A stretch of DNA of 64,000 bases from Sulfurospirillum tamanense (GCF_016937535.1 NZ_JAFHKK010000004.1:1-64000), one strand, 5' to 3'; positions 35,242 through 44,494 are shown, numbered from the stretch's first letter. A program made the numbers and translations. The notes: generated by a model not told the origin, from the letters alone.

Positions 35242-36093
35242 TTGCAACGCAAAATTCAGACGGCCAAAACCATCATCACGGCTTTGCCCTACATCAAAAA
35301 ATTTACCAAAAAAACCATTGTGATTAAGTACGGTGGAGCAGCCCAAATCAACCCCGACCTCAAAGAAAAATTTGCCCAAGATTTAGTCCTTCTTTACCTT
35401 GTGGGCATTCGTCCCGTAGTGGTACACGGTGGCGGAAAACGCATTAATGAACTGCTAGACAAATTACAGCTTGGCACGGAATTTGTAGATGGCATGCGCG
35501 TGACAGACGAAAAAGTAATGGAAGTGGTAGAGATGGTCCTTAGCGGTAGCATCAACAAAGAGATCACCACCCTTTTGAACCACCATGGGGCTAAAGCCAT
35601 TGGCATCAGCGGAAAAGACGCCAATTTCCTCAAAGCCACACCGCTAGAAAATGGAAAATACGGCCTCGTGGGTGAAATTACCGACGTTGACCACACTGTT
35701 CTTGAAAACCTCATGAACGAAAAATTCATCCCTGTGATTGCACCTATTGGCTCAGGAGGCACCACGGAACATCCAGGCTACAACATCAACGCCGACTTGG
35801 CCGCCAGTAAAATTGCTGTGAGTCTTAAAGCTGAGAAAGTGCTTTTTTTAACAGACACCCCTGGCATCCTTGACAAAGAAGGCCACCTTCTCTCCTCGCT
35901 AACAGCAGAAGAGGTAGAAGCCTTAAAAGCCGATGGCACCCTTTATGGCGGCATGCTCCCCAAGGTGAGTGCATGCATGGAAGCGGTAAGTGGTGGCGTC
36001 AAGCATGCCCACATCATCGATGGTCGCGTGGAACATTCCATCTTGCTTGAACTCTTCACCGATGAGGGCGTGGGAACGGTATTTAGCCAATGA
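35242..36093 (+). CDS. argB: Acetylglutamate kinase
   Basis: A 283-residue ArgB, the second step of arginine synthesis. It starts with a TTG behind AAGGAG. IVIKYGGAAQ, VVHGGGKRINELL, the FVDGMRVTD loop and NADLAASKIAVSL are present. The N-terminal extension before the kinase core (about 25 residues) is of the kind found in arginine-inhibited hexameric ArgB. The stop overlaps cutA (ATGA), starting a tight argB-cutA-thrC-kdsB run. Confidence 0.95.
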   Translation: MQRKIQTAKTIITALPYIKKFTKKTIVIKYGGAAQINPDLKEKFAQDLVLLYLVGIRPVVVHGGGKRINELLDKLQLGTEFVDGMRVTDEKVMEVVEMVLSGSINKEITTLLNHHGAKAIGISGKDANFLKATPLENGKYGLVGEITDVDHTVLENLMNEKFIPVIAPIGSGGTTEHPGYNINADLAASKIAVSLKAEKVLFLTDTPGILDKEGHLLSSLTAEEVEALKADGTLYGGMLPKVSACMEAVSGGVKHAHIIDGRVEHSILLELFTDEGVGTVFSQ

Positions 36094-36413
36094 GTGCGCT
36101 GCTTGTCCTTTCCACGGTTCCCAATGAAGAAACAGCAAAAATCATTGCTCATAACTTAATAGGCCAAAACCTTGCTGCGTGTATTAGTTTTCAAAAGGGC
36201 CTTACTTCGGTTTTTATGTGGGAAGGCAAAATTCAAGAAGAGAACGAGGTATTATTGCTCATCAAAACCAAACAAGCACTTTTTGAAACACTCAAAACAA
36301 CCCTATATGCTTTGCATCCTTATGACGTGCCCGAAATTATTGCGTTTGATATTTCTCATGGGCACACCCCCTACCTACAATGGATTGATTCAGTGACAAA
36401 GGAAACCGTATGA
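36090..36413 (+). CDS. cutA: Divalent-cation tolerance protein CutA
   Basis: A 107-residue trimeric PII-like protein with the family pattern STVPNEETAKIIAHNLI, AACISF, SVFMWEGKIQEENEVLLLIKT and HPYDVPEIIAF. A role in copper tolerance is reported for the family but is not firmly established. It is coupled by 4-bp overlaps to argB and thrC. Confidence 0.92.
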   Translation: MSALLVLSTVPNEETAKIIAHNLIGQNLAACISFQKGLTSVFMWEGKIQEENEVLLLIKTKQALFETLKTTLYALHPYDVPEIIAFDISHGHTPYLQWIDSVTKETV

Positions 36414-37885
36414 AACTTATTGAAACCCGTGGAAACGATGGCTTTAAGCCTGTTCATGTTGATTTTTCTCAGGCAATTCTCTCTCCAAGTGCGAGCTTTG
36501 GAGGCTTGTATGCACCTGAACACTTTCCCTTGCTTGATGCAGCTTTTTTTACCAAAGCCGTAACCCTTTCTTACCAAGAGCTGACCTTAGATATTTTAGA
36601 GCGCTTTGGGGTTGACCTTCCCAAAGAGGTGCTTAGCGAAGCCGTTGGACTTTATGGCCACTTTGATGACCCTTCTAACCCTGCTCCACTTGCCAAGCTA
36701 GATGAGACGTTTTTTGTAAGCGAACTTTACCACGGCCCAACGCGTGCCTTTAAAGACATGGCGTTGCAACCTTTTGGCCACTTGCTCTCTCATCTTGCCA
36801 AAGCGCGCAATGAACGCTATCTCATCCTAGCCGCCACCAGTGGTGACACAGGCCCAGCGACCTTAGATACCTTTAGCGACAAACCCAATATTCAAGTCGT
36901 ATGCCTTTATCCAGAAGGGGGAACCAGCGATGTTCAGCGCCTTCAAATGGTTACTGCGGGTGGCAAAAACCTCAAAGTATTAGGCATTAAAGGCAACTTC
37001 GATGACGCGCAACGCGCGCTAAAAAGCTTGCTTGGCTCTGCAGAATTTATCGCGCAACTTCAAGCAAAAAACATCAAACTTAGCGCGGCCAATTCTGTCA
37101 ACTTTGGACGCATTATTTTTCAAATCATTTACCACATTTTTGGCTACGTGCAACTTCTAAAAAGTGGGCATATAAAAGCGGGGGAATCCATCTACCTCAC
37201 CATCCCTAGTGGAAATTTTGGCAACGCTTTAGGAGCCTATTATGCTAAAAAAATGGGCTTGCCTGTAGAGAAAATCCTTATTACTTCTAACATCAACAAC
37301 ATCCTCACCGACCTCATCACTACGGGTGTGTATGACGTGAGAGAACGCACTTTATTCCAAACCACCTCGCCAGCTATGGACATCCTTGTCTCCTCCAACG
37401 TGGAGCGGCTGTTGTTTGACCTTTTTGGCCCTGCGCGCACCCGCGAGCTGATGGAAGCCTTACAAAACCAAAAATGCTATCGCCTTAGCCCAGAGGAACT
37501 CACCCTCTTGCAAAGCCATTTTGAGGCGACATTTTGCGATGATGCTTTTGCCAAAGAAACCCTGCGTGAGGTTGCCCTTAAAGGCTACGTGCTTGACCCA
37601 CACACCGCCACATGCCTCAAAGTGCGCACACTAAACCTTAAACCCCTTAAAAACATTCTTTGCTCGACCGCCGAGTGGACGAAATTTGCCCCTACACTTT
37701 TTAGCGCCCTGCAACAAAGCCCACGTACCCATCCAGACAAAGTGGCCTTAGAAGGGGTTTCTAACGCTTTACATGTAAAGATTCCCTCCTCCATTGGCGC
37801 CTTATTTCAAGCACCCATTATGCACCCTGAGGTCGTCACCCAAGAAGCTATCCAAGGGACGATTTTGGATTTTTTAGAGGAATAA
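36410..37885 (+). CDS. thrC: Threonine synthase
   Basis: A 491-residue PLP enzyme converting O-phosphohomoserine to threonine. The PLP lysine is in HGPTRAFKDMALQP, and ATSGDTGPATLD, PEGGTSDVQRLQM and IPSGNFGNALGAY are present. The length fits the longer class of ThrC. A palindrome copy (37769-37778) in the C-terminal part encodes LHVK. It is translationally coupled to cutA. Confidence 0.95.
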   Translation: MKLIETRGNDGFKPVHVDFSQAILSPSASFGGLYAPEHFPLLDAAFFTKAVTLSYQELTLDILERFGVDLPKEVLSEAVGLYGHFDDPSNPAPLAKLDETFFVSELYHGPTRAFKDMALQPFGHLLSHLAKARNERYLILAATSGDTGPATLDTFSDKPNIQVVCLYPEGGTSDVQRLQMVTAGGKNLKVLGIKGNFDDAQRALKSLLGSAEFIAQLQAKNIKLSAANSVNFGRIIFQIIYHIFGYVQLLKSGHIKAGESIYLTIPSGNFGNALGAYYAKKMGLPVEKILITSNINNILTDLITTGVYDVRERTLFQTTSPAMDILVSSNVERLLFDLFGPARTRELMEALQNQKCYRLSPEELTLLQSHFEATFCDDAFAKETLREVALKGYVLDPHTATCLKVRTLNLKPLKNILCSTAEWTKFAPTLFSALQQSPRTHPDKVALEGVSNALHVKIPSSIGALFQAPIMHPEVVTQEAIQGTILDFLEE

Positions 37886-37888
37886 GCC

Positions 37889-38608
37889 ATGATTATCATC
37901 CCTGCACGGCTTGCTTCTACACGTTTTCCTGAAAAAATCCTCGCCCCCATTCATGGCGTGCCTATGGTTATTGCTACCGCAAAACGGGTGCAAAGCGTTG
38001 ACCGCGTTGCCATTGCCGCTGATGACCCACAGGTGGTAAACCTTGCTAAGAGTTACGGTTTTGAGGCGGTGCTCACCGCCTCGTCCCACCAAAGCGGCAC
38101 CGACCGCATCAACGAAGCAGCCACCCTGCTAGGATTAAATGAAGAAGAAGTGGTTATAAACGTGCAGGGAGATGAGCCTTTTATTGAGCCAGAAATTATC
38201 GCACTTTTACAAAAAAGAGTTCACGCCATAGCCCATCTTCCGTGGGCCATGGCAAGCTGTCACAAGGCTATCACCGCCCAAGAAGCCGCCGACCCAAATC
38301 TGGTAAAAGTTGTGCTAAGTCACGTCAACGAGGCCCTTTATTTCTCCCGCTCTCCCATCCCCTATGACCGCGACAAAGCAGGCGCGCCCTACTGGGGACA
38401 CCTAGGGCTTTATGGTTTCACGCGTGCCACATTGCGTGCTTTTTGCGCGTTGCCGCCCGCGCCACTTGAACACATCGAAAAACTCGAACAACTCCGCGCC
38501 CTCTACCACGGACGCACCATTGCTATGGTAGAGGTTGTCTCGCAAAGTTTTGGTATCGATACCCCAAAAGACTTAGAGAAGGCATTAAAGCTATTTCCCA
38601 GTAAGTAG
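37889..38608 (+). CDS. kdsB: CMP-Kdo synthetase (3-deoxy-manno-octulosonate cytidylyltransferase)
   Basis: A 239-residue enzyme that activates Kdo with CTP for lipopolysaccharide core synthesis. The nucleotide-binding start IIPARLASTRFPEKIL, IAADDPQ, SGTDRINEA, NVQGDEPFI and the late HLGLYGFTR and IEKLEQLRAL segments are all typical. It follows thrC by three bases. A 6-bp stem around its TAG stop (38603-38621), followed by a T-run, may end the operon. Confidence 0.95.
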   Translation: MIIIPARLASTRFPEKILAPIHGVPMVIATAKRVQSVDRVAIAADDPQVVNLAKSYGFEAVLTASSHQSGTDRINEAATLLGLNEEEVVINVQGDEPFIEPEIIALLQKRVHAIAHLPWAMASCHKAITAQEAADPNLVKVVLSHVNEALYFSRSPIPYDRDKAGAPYWGHLGLYGFTRATLRAFCALPPAPLEHIEKLEQLRALYHGRTIAMVEVVSQSFGIDTPKDLEKALKLFPSK

Positions 38609-38621
38609 CGGTATACTACTT
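38603..38621 (+). terminator. Candidate terminator after kdsB
   Basis: AAGTAG and CTACTT pair around a 7-base loop that includes the stop codon; TTCATCTTTTTT follows. The stem is short, and the same bases contain TATACT, a possible -10 for the next gene. Confidence 0.4.
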
Positions 38622-38643
38622 TCATCTTTTTTAAGGAGACACC

Positions 38644-39414
38644 ATGAAGCAACTTTTGATTGCACTGCTCACCACGGCCTCTTTTCTTTTTGCTGCGCCA
38701 CCTCTTAAAGTGGGCATGGAGCTAGCCTACCCGCCCTTTGAAATGAGCCAGACTGATGGCACACCTAGTGGCGTGAGCGTGGATTTCGCCAAAGCTTTAG
38801 CCAAAGAACTTGGACGGGAGCTGGTCATCGAAAACATCGCGTGGGATGGGCTGATTCCCTCACTGCGTACGGGTAAAGTAGACCTCATCATCTCCTCCAT
38901 GACCATCACCGAAGAGCGTAAAAAAAGCATCGCTTTTTCTGTTCCTTACGCCCAATCTAACCTTGCCATCCTCACCCACCCCAAAGCGGGCGTGCAAGGC
39001 ATTGAAGACTTGAACCAAAAAGGCAAGCGTGTGGCGGTCAAAAAAGGCACCACAGGGCATATTTACGCTGCTGCAAACCTTCCTAGCGCGCAACTCTTGG
39101 TCTTTGACCGTGAAAATGCCGCCATACTGGAAGTCATCCAACAAAAAGCCGATGGGTTTTTGTACGACCAACTCACCATTTACCGCAACTGGGATCGCCA
39201 CCAAGAAGCAACCGTTGCCCTCTTGAAACCCTTTCAAGAAACCCCCGAATACTGGGGCGTTGCCTTGCGCCAAAGTGACACTGAGCTCAAAGCCCAAGTA
39301 GATACATTCATTACCAAAGCCAAGAAAGATGGCACCTTTGATGCCTTTTCACGTACGCATCTTTCCAAAGCCCGCGAAACCTTTGACGGCCTTGGCATTC
39401 CTTTTTTCTTTTAG
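38644..39414 (+). CDS. Amino-acid ABC transporter substrate-binding protein
   Basis: A 256-residue periplasmic protein with a signal peptide (about 1-17, cut near FAAPP). The family-3 solute-binding pattern follows: VGMELAYPPFEM, GVSVDFAKALAKEL, WDGLIPSLRTGKVDLIISSMTITEERK, and GTTGHIYAA. The conserved Arg and Asp that hold the amino-acid backbone are present. A polar amino acid is the likely ligand. It is followed by a matching permease gene. Confidence 0.9.
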   Translation: MKQLLIALLTTASFLFAAPPLKVGMELAYPPFEMSQTDGTPSGVSVDFAKALAKELGRELVIENIAWDGLIPSLRTGKVDLIISSMTITEERKKSIAFSVPYAQSNLAILTHPKAGVQGIEDLNQKGKRVAVKKGTTGHIYAAANLPSAQLLVFDRENAAILEVIQQKADGFLYDQLTIYRNWDRHQEATVALLKPFQETPEYWGVALRQSDTELKAQVDTFITKAKKDGTFDAFSRTHLSKARETFDGLGIPFFF

Positions 39415-39453
39415 GGGTTAGTTATCAGGTTTAAACGCTTTTTCATCGACCCT

Positions 39454-40215
39454 TTGGAGTACAAAGAAACCTCCATACTTCCGCGCCCCGCCTACTGGCT
39501 TAACGCCTTTTTGCTGGTGCTTGGCGTGGGGGCGTTGGGGGCGTTTATGTTTCAAAACTCCCTTTACACCTTTGAATGGTCAGGCGTTTGGGGCTACCGC
39601 CAAAAGTTTATTGATGGCTTTATCATGACCATCATCATCTCCCTAAACGCTCTTGTGTTAAGCATTTTTTTGGGGATTTTCTTCGCCTACGGGCAGGGTT
39701 CGAAAATCATTCTCTTGCGTTTTTTTAGTCGCTTTTACGTCGAGCTCATCCGAGGCACACCCCTTTTAGTACAAATTCTTATCTTTTTTTACGTCTTTGC
39801 CAACAACCTTGGCTTTGACAATCGCTACATCGTAGGCACCGTCATCCTTGCGCTTTTTGCAGGAGCGTATGTCACTGAAATCATCCGTGCAGGGCTTCAA
39901 AGTGTCGGAGTTGAGCAATACGAAAGTGCCAAAAGCCTTGGATTTTCACCTTTTCAAACCTACCGCTACATTCTCTTTCCCCAAGCCCTAAAACGCATCT
40001 TGCCCCCGCTCACAGGGCAGTTTGCTTCCATCATCAAAGATTCTTCCTTACTCTCCATCATCTCCATCAGCGAATTCACCATGAACGCCCAAGAAGTCAA
40101 CGCCTACACTTACTCCACCCTAGAGAGCTACATTCCCTTAGCCATCGGATACTTAGCACTCACCTACCCCATTTCTCTTTTTGCTTCGCGTCTTGAAAAA
40201 CGTTTAAAGGATTGA
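39454..40215 (+). CDS. Amino-acid ABC transporter permease
   Basis: An inner-membrane permease of the HisM/GlnP type with about six membrane segments and the EAA loop EQYESAKSLGFSPFQTYRYILFPQAL. The listed start is a TTG with no ribosome site. In the same frame a plausible protein sequence (FKRFFIDP) extends upstream to 39424, where an ATC lies six bases after AGGGG, so a non-standard start should be considered. No ATP-binding subunit lies next to it, although these systems need one, so it must be encoded elsewhere. Confidence 0.88.
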   Translation: MEYKETSILPRPAYWLNAFLLVLGVGALGAFMFQNSLYTFEWSGVWGYRQKFIDGFIMTIIISLNALVLSIFLGIFFAYGQGSKIILLRFFSRFYVELIRGTPLLVQILIFFYVFANNLGFDNRYIVGTVILALFAGAYVTEIIRAGLQSVGVEQYESAKSLGFSPFQTYRYILFPQALKRILPPLTGQFASIIKDSSLLSIISISEFTMNAQEVNAYTYSTLESYIPLAIGYLALTYPISLFASRLEKRLKD

Positions 40216-40228
40216 TACACTTGCATAT

Positions 40229-40238
40229 TTACATGTAA
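40229..40238. repeat. Iterated palindrome TTACATGTAA, intergenic copy
   Basis: Exact copy (extended TTTACATGTAAAG) immediately before the flavin reductase gene; the GGAA of its ribosome site follows it directly. Confidence 0.9.
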
Positions 40239-40248
40239 AGGAACTTCC

Positions 40249-40824
40249 ATGCAACTTGATTTTTCGACCCTTTCGGCCAATGATATTTACAAACTCGTCA
40301 GCTACTCCATTTTTCCTCGCCCCATTGCGTGGATTGTGACCGAGGATGAAGGTGTTGTAAACCTTGCTCCCTTTAGCTACTTTGCACCCATGACGTCTAA
40401 ACCTCCTGTGGCGGTGGTTTCCATCGGACAAAAGGAAGACGGCTCGCCTAAAGACACCCTTGCCAACTTGCTTAAGACCAAAAAAGCGACGATTTGCATC
40501 GCCAACAAAACCCACGCAGATTTTATGAGCAAAAGCGCCCAGCCCTTACCAAAGTCTGTGAGCGAATGTGCCCATTTTTCTATTCCTACGGAACGCATTA
40601 GAGAAGATTTTCCGCCCATCGTTCAAGGGATTCAGGCCGCATTTTTTGTCACCCTTCGCGAAACTTACCCCATCCAGGGCAGCGTCACGACACCGGTGTT
40701 TGTCAATCTTGAAGGGGCCTATTATGAAGATGGGATAATTGATGCGGGATTACATGTAACCGTGGAAGCTCTTGGTCGCATGGGCAAATACTACCTCATC
40801 GACCCCACGTACCAAGAAGCTTGA
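40249..40824 (+). CDS. Flavin reductase-like FMN-binding protein
   Basis: A 191-residue split-barrel flavoprotein with FPRPIAWIVTEDEG, NLAPFSYFAPMTSKPPV and DTLANLLKTKKATICIAN, the standard FMN-binding pattern of the flavin-reductase-like family. It probably reduces or binds FMN for a partner. The stop overlaps the start region of the following lipoprotein. A palindrome copy (40750-40759) encodes LHV. Confidence 0.88.
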   Translation: MQLDFSTLSANDIYKLVSYSIFPRPIAWIVTEDEGVVNLAPFSYFAPMTSKPPVAVVSIGQKEDGSPKDTLANLLKTKKATICIANKTHADFMSKSAQPLPKSVSECAHFSIPTERIREDFPPIVQGIQAAFFVTLRETYPIQGSVTTPVFVNLEGAYYEDGIIDAGLHVTVEALGRMGKYYLIDPTYQEA

Positions 40825-40825
40825 G

Positions 40826-41317
40826 GTGTATCAATCCCTTTTGGGGATTTTTCTGGCACTCTTCCTTTTAAGCGGGTGTCACCACGCCCCTTCACTTCCT
40901 GAGGCTTCTTTGGAAAAAACATTGCAAGCCATCCCTAGGGTCAAAGAAGACGAAGCGGCGCGCCTAGCCCACGAAGCACACACCTACACCCATACACTCA
41001 AAGCCCGCTATGGCGCCACCGCCTCCCCAAGGCTTCATAACCTTTGGGTGAACCTTGGCTTCAAGGAGCGGGGGTTGTGTTGGCATTACGCCCACGACCT
41101 TTTTGCCCATGTCCGCAGTTTGGAGCTTGAGAGTGTTGAGAGCGTGATCGTGGTGGCAAATCTGGGCTCCTACTGGGAAGAACACAGTGCTGTGGTGGTG
41201 ACATGCAAAGGATGTGACATTGCCCAAGGGGTAGTCCTTGATGCGTGGCGAAACCCCGAGGGAATCTTTTACGCGCCCGTATCTGGCGACTCACAATATA
41301 CATGGGAGAGACGATGA
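40826..41317 (+). CDS. Putative lipoprotein of unknown function
   Basis: Taken from a GTG at 40826 (163 residues), which gives a good lipoprotein signal (SLLGIFLALFLLSGC, lipobox LSGC). The frame is open further upstream but would overlap the flavin reductase by about 50 bp. The mature part contains RLHNLWVNLGFKERGLCWHYAHDLF and VVVTCKGCDIAQGVVLDAWRNP. Cys-His pairs and the VLDAWRNP segment recall a transglutaminase-like or cysteine-protease-like fold, which is only a suggestion. The stop overlaps the next gene (ATGA). Confidence 0.75.
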   Translation: MYQSLLGIFLALFLLSGCHHAPSLPEASLEKTLQAIPRVKEDEAARLAHEAHTYTHTLKARYGATASPRLHNLWVNLGFKERGLCWHYAHDLFAHVRSLELESVESVIVVANLGSYWEEHSAVVVTCKGCDIAQGVVLDAWRNPEGIFYAPVSGDSQYTWERR

Positions 41318-41676
41318 AAGAGGAAAAATTTGCCACCGACGCGGCAACGGTGCTGAAGTTTATCGCACTGTATTGCGAGGACAAACACCACGACGCGCCC
41401 AAAACCCACCACGTCTGGCCTTTAACATACCGCGAAAAACCCCTAGGCGAGGTAGAAGCGTCCTTGTGTGTATCCTGTAAAGAAACCCTTGAGTACTCCC
41501 TTGCCCGCCTACAAGCCTGTCCCCACGAAGAAAAGCCCAGTTGCCGCAAATGCCCCGCACCCTGCTACGACAAACCGCACTGGAAGCTTTTGGCGCGCAT
41601 CATGCGGCACAGCGGCATGAAACTGGGGCTTTTAAAAATCAAAAAACTTTTTACGAGAGCTTCCACAAAGCCCTAA
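41314..41676 (+). CDS. YgbA-like (nitrous oxide-stimulated promoter family) cysteine-rich protein
   Basis: Started at the ATG at 41314, which overlaps the previous TGA and has GGGAGA upstream, the protein has 120 residues. It shows FIALYCEDKHH, SLCVSCKETLEYSLARLQACP, SCRKCPAPCYDKPHW and IMRHSGMKL. Seven cysteines follow the YgbA pattern and could bind iron-sulfur or zinc. Family members are linked to nitrosative-stress regulons in enterobacteria. The biochemical role is unknown. Confidence 0.82.
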   Translation: MKEEKFATDAATVLKFIALYCEDKHHDAPKTHHVWPLTYREKPLGEVEASLCVSCKETLEYSLARLQACPHEEKPSCRKCPAPCYDKPHWKLLARIMRHSGMKLGLLKIKKLFTRASTKP

Positions 41677-41694
41677 ACACGTTTTACAAAAAGA

Positions 41695-42465
41695 CTACTC
41701 GTAAAACCCAATCTCATTAACCAAAGCCTCATGGATAGCGCCGTTGCTTGCAATGATCGTGCGGTCGTTCATGTCATACGCGCCCCCTTCATGGGTAGTG
41801 ACTTTGCCGCCTGCTTCTTCCACCATCACAATCCCCGCTGCCACGTCCCATGGCTTGAGATTGATCTCATAAAACCCATCAAAGGTTCCTTTAGCAACCA
41901 AGCACAAGTCCAAACTCGCCGCCCCATAACGGCGCAAATCCCGCACCAAAGGCAAGAGGTTGGTCATGGAGTTGAGCACAAAACCAAGGTCCATAGGGGA
42001 GCTATTTTTGGTATAGGGAAATCCTGTGGCAAGAAGGGCTTCTTGAAGGGTAGTGCTTTGGCTTACATGTAAGCGGGTTCCGTTGCAAAACGCGCCACTT
42101 CCTTTTTGCGCCAAGTACATTTCATCCAAAATAGGATTATACACGCCCCCTTCTACGGCTTTGCCATCCCTCCACACGCCCACAGAAATGCCCACATGAG
42201 GCAAGCGATGCACGAAGTTTGTGGTACCGTCAATGGGATCAACAAAGATGCCACTTTTAGGGAAGGTATTTCCCTTGTAGCTCTCTTCGCCAAAAATCTC
42301 ATCATTTGGGTACGCCCCTTTGAGTTTGGGCATCAGAAACTTTTCGATGAGTACATCGTACTCCGTAACCAAATCTGCTTTGTCTTTATACTGGGTTTTA
42401 AACGCCCCGTAAAAACCCTCTTTGAGCAGTTCGCCCGCCTCTTTTAAAATGGGTTCAAGTTGCAT
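41695..42465 (-). CDS. suhB: Inositol monophosphatase family protein
   Basis: A 256-residue metal-dependent phosphatase. The three metal-site segments are visible: GEESYKG, DPIDGTTNFVH and WDVAAGIVMVEEAGG. Substrates in the family include inositol phosphate, fructose bisphosphate, NADP and PAP, so SuhB-like is a family name rather than a proven activity. A palindrome copy inside (42063-42072) encodes LHV, and another lies just before the start. Confidence 0.9.
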   Translation of the reverse strand: MQLEPILKEAGELLKEGFYGAFKTQYKDKADLVTEYDVLIEKFLMPKLKGAYPNDEIFGEESYKGNTFPKSGIFVDPIDGTTNFVHRLPHVGISVGVWRDGKAVEGGVYNPILDEMYLAQKGSGAFCNGTRLHVSQSTTLQEALLATGFPYTKNSSPMDLGFVLNSMTNLLPLVRDLRRYGAASLDLCLVAKGTFDGFYEINLKPWDVAAGIVMVEEAGGKVTTHEGGAYDMNDRTIIASNGAIHEALVNEIGFYE

Positions 42466-42473
42466 TATTATCC

Positions 42474-42483
42474 TTACATGTAA
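42474..42483. repeat. Iterated palindrome TTACATGTAA, intergenic copy
   Basis: Exact copy in the 24-base gap between the 42490-42777 gene and suhB, within the suhB ribosome-binding region (AAGGA overlaps its end). Confidence 0.9.
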
Positions 42484-42489
42484 ACAATT

Positions 42490-42777
42490 TTACGCTTCTT
42501 CAAAGGTGTTGGTTTGCTTATTGAAACGGTAACTTTCCATAGGGTTTTCCCCAATCTGGCACACGAGATTACAAAAAGTCGCAGGGGAAAGCGCCAACGC
42601 TTTGCCAATTACTTCAAAAATATACGCGCGGGTGTGCATCACGGGCGTGGAGCTCACGCCCGTAAACACAAAGCCTTCTTCCTCAGGGATTCTCTCAAAC
42701 CCCTCTTTTTCCAAATGCGCCACAAACGCGCTTTCATCTTTTAAATGTTCCACATCTATCGCTACAAGTACGTCCAT
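42490..42777 (-). CDS. Conserved-looking small protein of unknown function
   Basis: A 95-residue soluble protein beginning MDVLVAIDVEHLKDESAFV, with two cysteines near the C-terminus (FCNLVCQIGENP). I do not recognise the family. It is codirectional with dsbD (13-base gap) and suhB, with an AGGAG site before the ATG, so it is very likely translated. Confidence 0.7.
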   Translation of the reverse strand: MDVLVAIDVEHLKDESAFVAHLEKEGFERIPEEEGFVFTGVSSTPVMHTRAYIFEVIGKALALSPATFCNLVCQIGENPMESYRFNKQTNTFEEA

Positions 42778-42790
42778 CGCACCATTCTCC

Positions 42791-44494
42791 TCATTGTAAT
42801 GTTTTTAAATGTTCCAAAAACGCTTCTGGCGTTTTAAATCCGACAATCTGAGCATGTGGCAACTCTACGCCATCACGGTAAAAAATAAGCCCCGGAGGTC
42901 CAAAAAGACCAAATTTAGCCAACAATGCCTTGTCTTGCGCTGTGTTTTTAGTCACATCAACCTTTAAAAGTGTCATACTTTTAAAGGCTTCTTGCACCCT
43001 AGCATCTGCAAAGGTAATGCTCTCTAGCTCCTTGCAACTCACGCACCAATCTGCGTAAAAATCAACCATCACTACTCCGCTTGTCTGCTCTATGCGTCTT
43101 TGTAAACTCCCAATACTGTCCACTGGCTCAAAAGCACGCAAACCAACGGTGCTTCCGCTTCCAAAAAATGGAGCCAAAGGATTTAAAGGGTCGTTGGCCT
43201 TAGCCAAGCTCCCCACAAACAGGGTAGCCCCGTAAAGCAAAAATACGGTAGCAGAAGTTCTAACAACTGTATTGACCCATGGTTTCTCGCTTTCAACACT
43301 CCAAAGGTGCGCCGCTAGCCCCAGACAAAGCACTGACCAAAGCAACAGCTCCACCCAAGAAGGAAGCACGCGCCCTAGCATCCAGATGGCAACGCCAAGC
43401 ATCATAACGCCAAACACCGCTTTGGTAGCATTCATCCACTTACCCGGCTTTGGTAACAAACGTCCTGCAGAAGCGCCGATGAGCAAAAGTGGCACACCCA
43501 TGCCAAGACTCATAACAAAGAGCGCCACCCCACCCAAGAGCGCATCGCCCGTTTGGCTAATATACAACAGCGCTCCCGCCAAAGGCGCCGCAACGCAAGG
43601 CCCCACGATAAGTGCAGACAAAAATCCCATAAGCGCTACACTACCGACCCCTTGGCCTTCAACACTGCGCGAGGTTTTACTCAAAGCGCCCTGAATACTC
43701 TTGGGAAGCTGCAATTCATAAAATCCGAACATAGAAAAAGCCAAGGCCACAAACACCCCGCTAAAAAGCCAAATGACCCACGGGGCCTGCAAGGCACTTT
43801 GAAGGTTTGCCCCAAAAATACCAGCTAACACCCCCGCTCCTGCGTACGCTACTGACATGGCAAACACATACACAAACGAGAGCCAAAGGCCCCGTTTTGC
43901 CCCTAAAGATGCGCCCCCTTGGGAGACGATAATGGAAGAGAGAATAGGAATCATCGGAAACACACACGGGGTCAAAGAGAGCAACAGACCAAACCCAAAA
44001 AAGCTTACAATGGCCCACAGTGCCCCGCCTGAAGCCAAACGCTGGGCGATAGTTCCATGTTCTGAAAGTCCCGTGGAAAGCTTGCCCTTGGCATCCAAGC
44101 GAAACTCTTGGCGCATAGGCTGATAACACAGCCCCATCTTAGAACACGCTTGCCATGAGACCGCCAGCTCAAAAGGCACCGTGCCAATTTTTTCGCGAAT
44201 GAGTGAAAGGGGAATGTTTACATGTAAAGAAGAGCTGTATACTTGATAACCATCGTACTCCACCGCCACAGGAAGGGAAACAAAAGGATTAAGTAAAACA
44301 GAAGTGGGTGCGATGATTTCTAGTTTAAATTCTTCCTCGTAAAGATAAATGTCTTCCCCGAGGACAATGCGCACCTCAAGGGCCTCATCTTGGGGTGTAA
44401 GGGTAAGATTAAAGGCTTCTTCGGGTGTCAACACGCGCGCAAATGCCAAAGAGACCATCAACAACACCCCAAACACTGTTCTCAAACCACCCAT
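42791..44494 (-). CDS. dsbD: Thiol:disulfide interchange protein DsbD
   Basis: Started at the ATG at 44494 (AAAGGA nine bases upstream) the protein has 567 residues. It has a signal peptide ending near FARVL, an N-terminal immunoglobulin-like domain with ACSKMGLCYQPM (active Cys pair), eight membrane helices with FLLSLTPCVFPM-like and GPCVAAPLAGALL cysteines, and a C-terminal thioredoxin domain with DWCVSCKELE (about residue 481). It carries electrons from cytosolic thioredoxin to periplasmic disulfide isomerases and cytochrome c maturation. A longer frame reaches 44557 but lacks a ribosome site. A palindrome copy (44218-44227) encodes LHV. Confidence 0.93.
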   Translation of the reverse strand: MGGLRTVFGVLLMVSLAFARVLTPEEAFNLTLTPQDEALEVRIVLGEDIYLYEEEFKLEIIAPTSVLLNPFVSLPVAVEYDGYQVYSSSLHVNIPLSLIREKIGTVPFELAVSWQACSKMGLCYQPMRQEFRLDAKGKLSTGLSEHGTIAQRLASGGALWAIVSFFGFGLLLSLTPCVFPMIPILSSIIVSQGGASLGAKRGLWLSFVYVFAMSVAYAGAGVLAGIFGANLQSALQAPWVIWLFSGVFVALAFSMFGFYELQLPKSIQGALSKTSRSVEGQGVGSVALMGFLSALIVGPCVAAPLAGALLYISQTGDALLGGVALFVMSLGMGVPLLLIGASAGRLLPKPGKWMNATKAVFGVMMLGVAIWMLGRVLPSWVELLLWSVLCLGLAAHLWSVESEKPWVNTVVRTSATVFLLYGATLFVGSLAKANDPLNPLAPFFGSGSTVGLRAFEPVDSIGSLQRRIEQTSGVVMVDFYADWCVSCKELESITFADARVQEAFKSMTLLKVDVTKNTAQDKALLAKFGLFGPPGLIFYRDGVELPHAQIVGFKTPEAFLEHLKTLQ

